Of a DNA stretch of 32,039 bases, positions 7,845 to 16,362 are shown piece after piece (the first letter of the stretch is position 1; each line of letters starts with the position of its first letter). The stretch lies in assembly GCA_041481445.1 (NCBI GenBank), contig JBGPBV010000068.1:1-32039 (forward strand), given 5' to 3'. This DNA is from AA29 sp041481445. GTDB lineage: Bacteria > Acidobacteriota > Vicinamibacteria > Fen-336. The notes beneath the pieces were generated by a model, which saw only the letters and a program-made list of their open reading frames with translations, was not told the origin of the DNA and did no database searches. A program made the position numbers and the translations under genes.

Positions 7845-10800
7845 ATGAATCAGCGAGTCCTGAGCCGGGTCGTGGTGTGCGCGGTCGCTTCGGCGGTCGT
7901 GCTCGGCCTCCCTCACGCCGTCATCCATGCCGACACCACCCCCCAGACCCTCCCGTTCTCGCAGAACTGGAGCACCGCGACCCTCATCACGACGGACGAC
8001 AACTGGAGCGGCGTGCCCGGGATCATCGGATACCGCGGCGACGGCATGGCCGGAGCGACCGCGGTCAACCCCGCGACCATCACCGCCGACGGCTCGGGCA
8101 CTCCCGTCGACGTCAATGCGAACCGGAGCGACCCCAACACGTTCACGACCGGCGGCGTGACCGAGTTCGACGGGATCGCCAATCCGGTCGTCGCGCTCCA
8201 GGGCTCGGGCACGGCGCGGGCACCCCACCTCGTGATCACGTTGAACACGACGGGCTTCACCGCGGTGCAGGTGGCCTACACCCTTCGCGATATCGACGGC
8301 TCCGCCGACAACGCCCTGCAGCCCGTGGCCCTCCAGTTCCGGATCGGCGCCTCGGGCAGCTACACGAACCTGCCCGCCGGCTTCGTGGCCGACGCCAGCA
8401 GCGGGCCGAGCCAGGCCACGCTGCTCACGCCGGTCTCCGTCACCCTGCCCGCCAGCGCGGACAACCAGCCCCTGGTCCAGGTCCGCATCATCACGACGGA
8501 CGCGGTGGGAAGCGACGAGTGGATCGGGATCGACGACATCCGGGTCACCGGCAACGCGGCCTCGAACACCAATCCGTCCGGCAGTGGCTCCGCGAACCCG
8601 GATCCGTCCGTGGTGGGTGGGGCCGTGCTCCTGACCGTCGCCGCGAGTCCCGGCGCCAATCCCGCCAGCACCGGGCTGCACGTCAGCGCCGACTTGTCCT
8701 CGATCGGCGGCTCTTCCACCCAGGCCTTCAACGACGACGGCGGCAACAGCTTCAGCTTCACCGCGACCATCGCCGCCAGCACCACCCCCGGCGGCAAGAG
8801 CCTGCCCTTCGCCATCACCGACGACCAGGGGCGGACGGGCACGGGCTCGATCGTTTTCACGGTCAACCCCGCGCCTCCGCCCGTCGGCCACCCCGTCATC
8901 AGCCAGATCTACGGCGGCGGCGGGAACTCGAACGCCGTCTTCCAGAACGACTACTTGGAGCTGTACAACCCGGGCACCACGCCCTTCGACATCACCGGGT
9001 GGTCGATCCAGTATGCCTCCGTCACCGGCACCTTCTCGCCCAGCAACGTGCAGCCGCTGGCGGGCGTGATCGCGCCCGGCGAGTACTACCTGATCGCGCT
9101 CGCCTCCGGCGGTGCCGTGGGGGACGAGCTGCCGGTCCTGCCCAACGTCTCCGGCAGCATCAACATGAGCGCGACCACGGGCAAGGTCGCGCTGGTGAGC
9201 AACGGGGACGCGCTCGTCGGAGGGGCGGAGGGCTCCTGTCCGTCCGTCGATCCCGATCTCATCGACTTCGTGGGTTACGGCGGCGCGAACTGTCGCGAGG
9301 GGACGGCGAACGCCCCCGCTCCCAGCAACACCACGGCGCTCCTGCGCAAGAACGGCGGAGCCACCGACACCGACAGCAACTCTGCCGATTTCCTGGCCGG
9401 CACGCCGAACCCGCGGCGCACGTCGCCCATCGCGGAGGTCGGCCCGCGCGTGCAGAGCACCGACCCCGCCGTGAACGGGTCGAACGCGCCCCGCGACGCG
9501 AGCATCACGGTCACGTTCTCCGAGGACGTGAGCGTGGACGACGGCTGGTTCGACATCGCCTGCGCAAGTACGGGCGTCCACGACGACGTCACCGGGGCCG
9601 GCGGGCCGCGGACCTTCGTCGTCACGCCCAACGTGAACTTCCAGGCCGGCGAGCAGTGCACGGTCACCTTGCACAAGGACTCCGTGCACGACGTCGACCT
9701 CGACGACGGGGGTCCCAACACGGACACCCTGCCCGCCGACTTCGTGTGGTCGTTCACACTCACGCCGCCGGGCACGCCCCCGCCCTACCCGGCGGACGTG
9801 CACCTCACGATGGGCAACCCCTCGGGCGCGGTGCCGGACGTGAACGAGCCCGACAACTACCTGATGTCGAAGCCGGAGTACGCGCTCTCCTACAACCGCG
9901 ACCTCGGGCGGCCCAACTGGGTGAGCTGGCACCTCGACGACCGGTGGGCGCAGGCCGGTGCCCTCGTGCGCGTCGACACCTTCCGCCCGGACCCGGCGGT
10001 GCCGGCGGAGTGGCGGTGTCCCGTGAACGCTCCGGCCCTGCCGCCGCCGGGGTCGTGTCGCATCCAGGCCACCGATTTCTTCACGACCGGCTTCGACCGC
10101 GGGCACATGACGCCGAACGCAGACCGCGAGTTCCCGAACTCCCTGCCCATCAACCAAGCCACGTTCCTGATGAGCAACATGGTCGCGCAGGCCCCCGACA
10201 ACAACCAGGACTGGTGGGCGAACCTCGAGAACTACCTGCGCACGCTGCTGGCCACGAACGAGGTCTACATCGTGTCCGGGCCGTGGGGAGCGGGCGGGAC
10301 GGGCGCGAACGGCTCCGCCACCACCCTGGCCGGCGGACGCGTGACCGTGCCCGCCTACACCTGGAAGGTCGCGCTGATCCTGCCCAAGCCCAAGGACCCG
10401 TCGTGTGACCACGAGAAGGACCCGTCGTGTGACCACGAGGACGACCCCGGGCACGTGAGCGCCTCCACGCGGACCATCGCCGTCATCATGCCGAACCGTC
10501 AGAGCATCGCCTGTCACCCGCCCGACGTCGTCCCGCCTGCCTGTGACCAGACCGGCCCCAACGACTGGCAGGAATTCCTGGTCAGCGTGCACGACGTCGA
10601 GGCCCTGACCGGATACGACTTCTTCTCGAAGGTCGATCCCGCCGTTCAGCACGTGATCGAGGCCGCGAAGGACGGAGACCCGCGCCCGCCGGGCGCGGCC
10701 GACCAGGTGGTGGCCGCGGTTGAGGACACCCCGAAGGACTTCACGCTCCACGCGGTGAGCGCGAGCGCCGGTCCGCTCACCTACGTCATCGACAGTGCGC

Positions 10801-12524
10801 CCACGCACGGCGCGGTGACGGGCTCGGACGGGAACGAGACCTACGCGCCGGTCGCGGACTTCGTGGGCACCGACAGCTTCACCTTCCACGTGAGCGACGG
10901 AGTTCGCAGCTCCAACACGTCGACGGTCACCATCCAGGTCCACGAGGTCAACGACCCGCCCGCCGCCGGCAACGACGCCCGGACCACGGACGAGGACGTC
11001 CCCCTGGTCTTCGCGGCCGCGGACCTGACCGCGAACGACAGCGCCGGGCCCGCGAACGAGGCCGGCCAGACCCTCACCGTCACCGGCGTCTTCGCCGGGG
11101 CCACCACCCACGGCACGGTCGCCCTGTCCGGGTCCGGGGGCCAGGTCACCTACGTGCCCGAGCACGACTTCAACGGCGCCGCCGCCTTCACCTACGAGGT
11201 CTGCGACGACGGCCGGACCGGCGGCCTCGCCGATCCGAAATGCGCCACGGGCACGGTCGAGGTCTCGGTGGCCGCCACCAACGACGCTCCCGAGTTCACC
11301 TTCGTGCCCGCGGCCGCGACCATCCCCGAGCTCGCGCCCTACACGTTCACCGCGCAGGCCCACGATACCGACAGCCCGTCGCTCACGTTCTCCCTCGCCG
11401 GCGCCCCGGCCGGGGCGGCCATCGACCCCGTGACCGGGCAGTTCTCGTGGACGCCGACCGAGGCCCAGGGCGGCACCGGCGCGCCCTATGCGTTCAAGGT
11501 GCGCGTGTCCGACGGCATCGCCGCCACCGACGCGGACGTCGTGATCGCCGTGAGCGAGGTCAACACCCCGCCCAGCCTCGCCGTGGCCGGTCACTACGCG
11601 GTGGCGTACGGGCAGCCCCTCACGTTCACCGCCATCGCCTCCGATCCGGACATCCCGGCCCAGGCCCTGACCTACGGCCTCTCCGGTGCCGTTCCGGCGG
11701 GCGCGGCCATCGATGCCTCGACGGGCTCGTTCACCTGGACGCCGACGGCCGCGCAGGCCGGCGCCTCGTACTCGTTCGCGGTGTCGGTGACGGACGGAAT
11801 CAGCCCGGTCTCGGCTCCGGTGGTCGTCGACGTGGTCGACGCGATCGCCCCCGTGCTGAGCCTGCCCGGTCCCCTGACCGCGACCGCGAGCTCGCCGTCG
11901 GGTGCGGCCGTCACCTACACCGTGACCGCCTCCGACGCCGTGGACGGGCCGCGGCCGGTCACCTGCAACCCGGCCTCCGGCAGCACGTTCGCGATCGGCA
12001 CCACGACCGTGTCCTGCACGGCCAGCGACACCCACGGCAACACCGCGAGCGGATCGTTCACGGTCAAGGTGTCCACCCCCGACGTTCCCGGCCGCATGAT
12101 CGGCGACGCCGAGATCGATCTCGGGTCCATCGAGCACGACGTCGACTTCTTCGTGCAGGAACGCGCCAGCGGCGCCGACGCGGGATGGCTGCGCTATCGC
12201 GTCACGACCCGTAAGCACGGGCGTGACCAGGAGGACCGGTTCGAGTCCACCGCGATCACGTCGGTGAGCTTCTTCAACGTGCCCGGCGTCTCCCCCGGCC
12301 CGCGGCCCGCGTCGGGCGTGGACACGGTCTCCTTCAGCGGCACCGGCCGCTGGAACGGCCGGTCCGGCTACCGGTTCGACGCCGTGGCCACGGACGCGGG
12401 CGAGCCCGGACGTCGCCGCGACTCGTTCAAGATCACGGTGCGGGACGGCGCCGGCCACGTGGTCGCCTCCGTCGACGCGGAGATCACGCGGGGGAACATC
12501 CAGTCGCTGCGCATCTGGTATTGA
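7845..12524 (+). CDS. Secreted multidomain DNA/RNA non-specific endonuclease
   Basis: ATG 7845 gives a signal peptide (cleavage near A29) and 1559 residues. Domains in order: an unassigned beta-rich N-terminal region (30-345); a lamin-tail domain (about 348-530, with NDYLELYNPG); a Big_5/SbsA-like Ig domain (about 535-640); a NUC1 ββα-Me endonuclease (about 650-955) with the catalytic DRGHM motif (H754) and the metal-binding Asn in SNMVAQ (N778); two cadherin-like/VCBS-type domains (about 958-1147); two He_PIG-type Ig domains (about 1148-1336, each with a FSWTPT or FTWTPT signature); an HYR-like domain (about 1336-1415); and a C-terminal beta domain (1416-1559). It should hydrolyse extracellular DNA and RNA with Mg2+. 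No LPXTG or membrane anchor is seen. An 8-residue tandem repeat (850-865) interrupts the nuclease domain. Another in-frame start at 7773 would add 24 charged residues and spoil the signal peptide. Confidence 0.92.
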   Translation: MNQRVLSRVVVCAVASAVVLGLPHAVIHADTTPQTLPFSQNWSTATLITTDDNWSGVPGIIGYRGDGMAGATAVNPATITADGSGTPVDVNANRSDPNTFTTGGVTEFDGIANPVVALQGSGTARAPHLVITLNTTGFTAVQVAYTLRDIDGSADNALQPVALQFRIGASGSYTNLPAGFVADASSGPSQATLLTPVSVTLPASADNQPLVQVRIITTDAVGSDEWIGIDDIRVTGNAASNTNPSGSGSANPDPSVVGGAVLLTVAASPGANPASTGLHVSADLSSIGGSSTQAFNDDGGNSFSFTATIAASTTPGGKSLPFAITDDQGRTGTGSIVFTVNPAPPPVGHPVISQIYGGGGNSNAVFQNDYLELYNPGTTPFDITGWSIQYASVTGTFSPSNVQPLAGVIAPGEYYLIALASGGAVGDELPVLPNVSGSINMSATTGKVALVSNGDALVGGAEGSCPSVDPDLIDFVGYGGANCREGTANAPAPSNTTALLRKNGGATDTDSNSADFLAGTPNPRRTSPIAEVGPRVQSTDPAVNGSNAPRDASITVTFSEDVSVDDGWFDIACASTGVHDDVTGAGGPRTFVVTPNVNFQAGEQCTVTLHKDSVHDVDLDDGGPNTDTLPADFVWSFTLTPPGTPPPYPADVHLTMGNPSGAVPDVNEPDNYLMSKPEYALSYNRDLGRPNWVSWHLDDRWAQAGALVRVDTFRPDPAVPAEWRCPVNAPALPPPGSCRIQATDFFTTGFDRGHMTPNADREFPNSLPINQATFLMSNMVAQAPDNNQDWWANLENYLRTLLATNEVYIVSGPWGAGGTGANGSATTLAGGRVTVPAYTWKVALILPKPKDPSCDHEKDPSCDHEDDPGHVSASTRTIAVIMPNRQSIACHPPDVVPPACDQTGPNDWQEFLVSVHDVEALTGYDFFSKVDPAVQHVIEAAKDGDPRPPGAADQVVAAVEDTPKDFTLHAVSASAGPLTYVIDSAPTHGAVTGSDGNETYAPVADFVGTDSFTFHVSDGVRSSNTSTVTIQVHEVNDPPAAGNDARTTDEDVPLVFAAADLTANDSAGPANEAGQTLTVTGVFAGATTHGTVALSGSGGQVTYVPEHDFNGAAAFTYEVCDDGRTGGLADPKCATGTVEVSVAATNDAPEFTFVPAAATIPELAPYTFTAQAHDTDSPSLTFSLAGAPAGAAIDPVTGQFSWTPTEAQGGTGAPYAFKVRVSDGIAATDADVVIAVSEVNTPPSLAVAGHYAVAYGQPLTFTAIASDPDIPAQALTYGLSGAVPAGAAIDASTGSFTWTPTAAQAGASYSFAVSVTDGISPVSAPVVVDVVDAIAPVLSLPGPLTATASSPSGAAVTYTVTASDAVDGPRPVTCNPASGSTFAIGTTTVSCTASDTHGNTASGSFTVKVSTPDVPGRMIGDAEIDLGSIEHDVDFFVQERASGADAGWLRYRVTTRKHGRDQEDRFESTAITSVSFFNVPGVSPGPRPASGVDTVSFSGTGRWNGRSGYRFDAVATDAGEPGRRRDSFKITVRDGAGHVVASVDAEITRGNIQSLRIWY
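10392..10439 (+). repeat. Perfect 24-bp tandem duplication inside the nuclease domain
   Basis: Two identical, directly adjacent 24-bp units (10392-10415 and 10416-10439) encode KDPSCDHE twice, at residues 850-865, followed by the similar DDPGH. Every third base is identical too, so the copy looks recent. It sits on a loop between the nuclease beta strands preceding IAVIMPN. Confidence 0.9.
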
Positions 12525-12528
12525 GAGT

Positions 12529-12552
12529 GGCGGCGGTGGTTTCCCCGCCGCC
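12529..12552 (+). terminator. Terminator-like hairpin between nuclease and FAD/FeS genes
   Basis: GGCGGCGG (12529-12536) and CCGCCGCC (12545-12552) form a perfect 8-bp GC stem with an 8-nt loop, beginning 4 nt after the nuclease stop. There is no T-tract, so it could be a weak terminator, an attenuator or a 3'-end stabiliser, or chance in GC-rich DNA. If it terminates, the downstream oxidoreductase genes would need read-through or a promoter inside the nuclease gene. Confidence 0.3.
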
Positions 12553-12571
12553 CAGCCACTAGAATGCCGCG

Positions 12572-13975
12572 ATGCTGGCGCGCGGGATCCGCAGCTATCA
12601 CCGTCCGACACGCCTCGAAGAGGCGCTGAACCTGGCGCGCCAGGGGGTGGTCCCCTTGGCCGGGGGGACGCGTCTGTTCGCCACCCTGCGCGACGTCCCG
12701 AACGTCCTCGACCTCGCCGCGCTCGGCCTGGCCAAGGTCGAGCTGGTGGACGGAGACCTCCGCCTGGGCGCGATGGTCACCCTCCAGGACCTGATCGAAT
12801 CGCCGGCGGTGCACGCGGCCACCGCCGGCCTCCTCCCCGCGGCCGCGCGCGCCCACTCCGCGTCCCGCATGATCCGGGGGATGGCCACGGTGGGAGGGGA
12901 AGCCGTGCACGGCGCCCACGATTCCGAGGTGGTGGCGGCCCTGCTGGCCCTCAACGCGATCTTCGAGGTGGCCCTCCCCACGGGACCCCTGGAGAGCCCC
13001 GCCCTCCGCTTCCTGAGGGACCCGGCCGAGGACCTCGGAAAGGGCGGCCTGCTCACGTCCCTGATGATCCCGGGCGTGCCGGAAGGGACGGCGCTGGAGC
13101 GCGTGGCCGTCCTGCCCTCGGCGCCCGCCCTGGTGGCGGTGGCGGTCACGATCTCGTTCGCGGGCGAGAAGTGCGCGCGCGCCCGCATCGCCATCACCGG
13201 GCTGCGCACGCGACCGGCCCGCATCCCGGAGGCGGAGGCACGCGTGGAAGGGAGCACCGGCGACGCCGCCGCCCTTCAGCGCTGCCTCGAGCAGATCGCG
13301 ATGCGCGCGCCCTTCCGCGACGACGCCCACGCCCCCGCGAGCTACCGCAAGGAGGTCGCGCTCGTGCTGGCCCGGCGCGGGCTCGAGCGGGCGATCGCCC
13401 AGGCCCGCGGCGCTCCCAAGCCCGCCCCTCCCCGGCCGCGGCCGCCGCTGCCGCCGCGCCGGCCCACCGAGCTCCCCTACTTCACCTCCGGCATGGTCGA
13501 GGTCTGGATCAACGGCGAACGACGCAAGGCGGGGGCGGAGGCGCGCACCACCCTGCTCGACCTGCTGCGCGCGGAGGGCCTCCACGGCGTCAAGCACGGC
13601 TGCGAGACCGGGGAATGCGGCGCCTGCACCGTCCTCGTCGACGGCCGTCCGGTGTGCTCCTGCCTGACCCTCGCCCTGCGGGCGGAGGGACGGCACGTGG
13701 ACACGATCGAAGGCATGGGGACACCCGATGCCCTGCACCCGGTCCAGCAGGCCTTCGTGGACACCGGCGCCGTCCAGTGCGGCTACTGCACGCCCGCGAT
13801 GGCCCTTTGCGCGAAGGCGCTCCTCGACGCCGTCCCCCGGCCGACCGAGGAGGAGGCGCGCGACGCCCTCGCCGGCTGCCTGTGCCGCTGCACGGGGTAC
13901 GTCAAGCCGGTGGAGGCCGTGCTCCGAGCCGCGATCGCCCCGCCGCCCGGGAAGAGCGGACCGCAAGGCGCCTGA
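12572..13975 (+). CDS. Fused FAD-binding and [2Fe-2S] subunit, xanthine dehydrogenase family
   Basis: This single 467-residue chain contains two electron-transfer units of a molybdenum hydroxylase. Residues 1-275 match the FAD-binding medium subunit (E. coli XdhB-like start SYHRPTRLEEALNL; phosphate loop PLAGGT; GMATVGGE where TIGGN is usual). A Pro/Arg-rich linker covers about 280-305. Residues 310-460 match the ferredoxin-like small subunit (E. coli XdhC-like): plant-type cluster ligands C344, C349, C352, C364, and second-cluster ligands C403, C406, C438, C440. All eight cysteines are present, so electron transfer from the molybdenum subunit to FAD is plausible. The order FAD then FeS is the reverse of the FeS-FAD order in eukaryotic and Rhodobacter-type enzymes. 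The FAD half has some atypical loop residues. It is translationally coupled to the next gene (2-nt gap). Confidence 0.9.
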   Translation: MLARGIRSYHRPTRLEEALNLARQGVVPLAGGTRLFATLRDVPNVLDLAALGLAKVELVDGDLRLGAMVTLQDLIESPAVHAATAGLLPAAARAHSASRMIRGMATVGGEAVHGAHDSEVVAALLALNAIFEVALPTGPLESPALRFLRDPAEDLGKGGLLTSLMIPGVPEGTALERVAVLPSAPALVAVAVTISFAGEKCARARIAITGLRTRPARIPEAEARVEGSTGDAAALQRCLEQIAMRAPFRDDAHAPASYRKEVALVLARRGLERAIAQARGAPKPAPPRPRPPLPPRRPTELPYFTSGMVEVWINGERRKAGAEARTTLLDLLRAEGLHGVKHGCETGECGACTVLVDGRPVCSCLTLALRAEGRHVDTIEGMGTPDALHPVQQAFVDTGAVQCGYCTPAMALCAKALLDAVPRPTEEEARDALAGCLCRCTGYVKPVEAVLRAAIAPPPGKSGPQGA

Positions 13976-13977
13976 CC

Positions 13978-16362
13978 ATGGCCTCCCTGAAGACGGTCGG
14001 CAAATCCGAACGGCGCGTCGACAGCGTCAAGCTCGCCACCGGCCGCGGCACCTTCGTGGACGACATCGACCTCCCGGGGATGCTCTACGCGCGCATCCTC
14101 CATTCGCCCCACGCGCACGCCCGCATCACGCGCATCGACGCCACCCAGGCCCGGGCCCTCCCCGGCGTGAGGTGCGTCCTCACCCACGAGGACGTGCCGC
14201 GCGTGCCGTACACCACGGCCGGGCAGGGATGGCCGGAGCCCTCCCCCTACGACGCGGTCATGCTCGACCGCAAGGTGCGCTTCGTGGGCGACCGGGTGGC
14301 GGTGGTGGCCGCGGAGGACCCCGAGCAGGCCCAGCGCGCCTGCGAGGCCATCAAGGTCCAGTACGAGGTGCTGCCCGCCATCCTCGACCCCGAGCAGTCG
14401 ATGGCGGCGGGCGCGCCCGTCATCCACGACCAGGCGGACGCCTCCGGCATCAAGGACCCCGCGCGCAACCTGGCCGCGGAGATCGTGGCCGAGGTGGGCT
14501 CGGTGGAGCGCGGGTTCGCGGAGGCGGAGCGCGTCTTCGAGGCCACCTACCGCGTGCCGTACGTCCAGCAGTCCTCCATCGAGCCGCACATCACGATCAC
14601 CTGGCTCGACGAGGACCACCGCCTGATCGTCCGGACCTCCACCCAGGTCCCCTTCCACGTCCGCCGGATCATCGCCCCCCTGCTCGGGATCCCCATCCGG
14701 CGGATCCGCGTGATCAAGCCCCGCATCGGGGGCGGGTTCGGAGGCAAGCAGGAGATCCTCATCGAGGACCTGTGCGGGATGCTGACCCTGCGCACGGGCC
14801 GGCCGGTGCGGCTCGAGTACACGCGGGAGGAGGAGCTGACCGCCGCCCGCACGCGACACCCCCAGATCGTGACCGTCAAGAGCGGCGTGCGCGAGGGACG
14901 GCTCACCGCCCTGGAGATGCGCGTGCTCGAGAACACCGGGGCCTACGGCACGCACGCCCTCACCGTGATGAGCGTGACCGGGAACCGCGCGCTCTCCCTC
15001 TACCGCTGCCCCAACCTGCGCTACGAGGCGCGCGCGGTCTACACGAACCTGGCGGTGGCGGGCGCCTTCCGCGGCTACGGCTGCCCGCAGGGGTTCTTCG
15101 CCCTGGAGAGCCACGTGGACGAGGTCGCGGCCGGCCTCGGCCAGGATCCCCTGGAGTTCCGCCGCCGCAACCACGTGCAGGAGGGCGACGACCAGCCGAT
15201 CGCGGAGGTCCTGGGCGAGGGCAAGGAGGGCTTCAAGCAGCTCATCCGTTCGTGCGGGCTCCCCCAGGCCATCCAGCTCGGAGCCGAGGCCATCGGCTGG
15301 CCGGAGAAGCGCCGGCGCTACGGAGCCTTCGACGGCGCGCAGACGATCGACCTCGCGGCCTACCAGACGTCGAGGCCGGGGCCGGCGCCGAGCGCCGAGG
15401 CCTCCGGCGCCATCCGCCGCGGGGTGGGGATGGCCATCGTGATGCAGGCCTCCGGCATCCCGGGCGTGGACATGGGCGCGGCCTCGATCAAGATGAACGA
15501 GGACGCCTCCTTCAACCTCCTCATCGGGGCCACCGACATCGGGACGGGCGCGGACACGATGTTCTGCCAGGTGGCGGCGGAGGCGCTGGGCGTGCCCGTC
15601 GAGAAGATCGTGCCCTACTCGTCGGACACGGACATGACGCCCTTCGACCCCGGGGCCTACGCGTCCTCGACCACCTACATCTCGGGGCGGGCGGTCGAGA
15701 AGGCGGCCCTCATCGTGCGGGAGCAGATCGCGGCGGTGGGGGCGCGGATGCTCGGGGAGAAGCCCGAGGACGTGGTGCTCCACGGCCAGAAGGTGTGCGC
15801 GACGGACGGCCGCTTCGTGACCTACGAGCAGGTGTGCCTCTCGTCGCTCTACCAGAAGGACCAGTTCCAGATCATGGCCACGGCCTCCCACATGTCGTAC
15901 GACTCGCCCCCGCCGTTCGCGGCGGTGTTCGTCGAGGTGGAGGTGGACACGGAGACGGGCCTGGTGCGGGTCCTCAAGGTGGTGGAGGCGGTCGACTGCG
16001 GCCAGGTCGTCAACCCGCAGATGGCGGAAGGGCAGGTCGAAGGAGCGGCCATCCAGTCCGTGGGCTACGCCCTCTACGAACGGATGCCCTTCGACGCCGA
16101 CGGTCGCATGCAGTTCCGCTCCTTCCGCGACTACACGATCGCCACCGCCGTCGACGTGCCGGAGATAGTGTCGATCCTGGTGCCCACCCACGAGCCCACC
16201 GGCCCCTTCGGGGCCAAGGCCATCGCGGAGATCCCCATCAACGGTCCCGCCCCCGCCATCGCCAACGCCGTGTTTCACGCCACCGGCGTCCGCCTCCGCG
16301 AGATCCCCCTCACCCCGGATCGCGTGCTGGCCGCGCTGCGCGCGGCGGCCGGGCCGCGCTAA
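13978..16362 (+). CDS. Molybdopterin-binding subunit, xanthine dehydrogenase family
   Basis: The product is 794 residues from ATG 13978, 2 nt after the FAD/FeS gene stop. It is the catalytic large subunit that hydroxylates an N-heterocycle or aldehyde at a molybdenum-cytosine/pterin centre. Motifs: N-terminal a/b hammerhead domain (about 15-125), IGGGFGGKQE Moco loop (G251-K257), AFRGYG-PQ (A363-G368), and the catalytic Glu E751 in GAKAIAE, followed by an INGPAPAIANA block typical of E. coli XdhA-like enzymes. The AYRCSFR loop of CO dehydrogenase form I is absent, so it is not CoxL. Xanthine or a related purine is the likeliest substrate, supported by the upstream deaminase, but substrate cannot be fixed from sequence. 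No XdhC/MocA maturation factor is in the window. Its last 53 bases overlap the 3' end of the opposite-strand gene. Confidence 0.9.
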   Translation: MASLKTVGKSERRVDSVKLATGRGTFVDDIDLPGMLYARILHSPHAHARITRIDATQARALPGVRCVLTHEDVPRVPYTTAGQGWPEPSPYDAVMLDRKVRFVGDRVAVVAAEDPEQAQRACEAIKVQYEVLPAILDPEQSMAAGAPVIHDQADASGIKDPARNLAAEIVAEVGSVERGFAEAERVFEATYRVPYVQQSSIEPHITITWLDEDHRLIVRTSTQVPFHVRRIIAPLLGIPIRRIRVIKPRIGGGFGGKQEILIEDLCGMLTLRTGRPVRLEYTREEELTAARTRHPQIVTVKSGVREGRLTALEMRVLENTGAYGTHALTVMSVTGNRALSLYRCPNLRYEARAVYTNLAVAGAFRGYGCPQGFFALESHVDEVAAGLGQDPLEFRRRNHVQEGDDQPIAEVLGEGKEGFKQLIRSCGLPQAIQLGAEAIGWPEKRRRYGAFDGAQTIDLAAYQTSRPGPAPSAEASGAIRRGVGMAIVMQASGIPGVDMGAASIKMNEDASFNLLIGATDIGTGADTMFCQVAAEALGVPVEKIVPYSSDTDMTPFDPGAYASSTTYISGRAVEKAALIVREQIAAVGARMLGEKPEDVVLHGQKVCATDGRFVTYEQVCLSSLYQKDQFQIMATASHMSYDSPPPFAAVFVEVEVDTETGLVRVLKVVEAVDCGQVVNPQMAEGQVEGAAIQSVGYALYERMPFDADGRMQFRSFRDYTIATAVDVPEIVSILVPTHEPTGPFGAKAIAEIPINGPAPAIANAVFHATGVRLREIPLTPDRVLAALRAAAGPR

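Noticed and set aside
7638..12611. A long antisense open frame opposite the nuclease gene, and another long plus-strand frame within it.
   Set aside because: The sense frame holds the signal peptide, NUC1 DRGHM motif and repeat domains. The alternative frames give low-complexity charged peptides.
13978..16362. Considered as a CO dehydrogenase large subunit (CoxL).
   Set aside because: The AYRCSFR active-site loop of form I is absent. RGYG-PQ and the C-terminal GAKAIAE/INGPAPAIANA block fit xanthine-dehydrogenase-like enzymes better.
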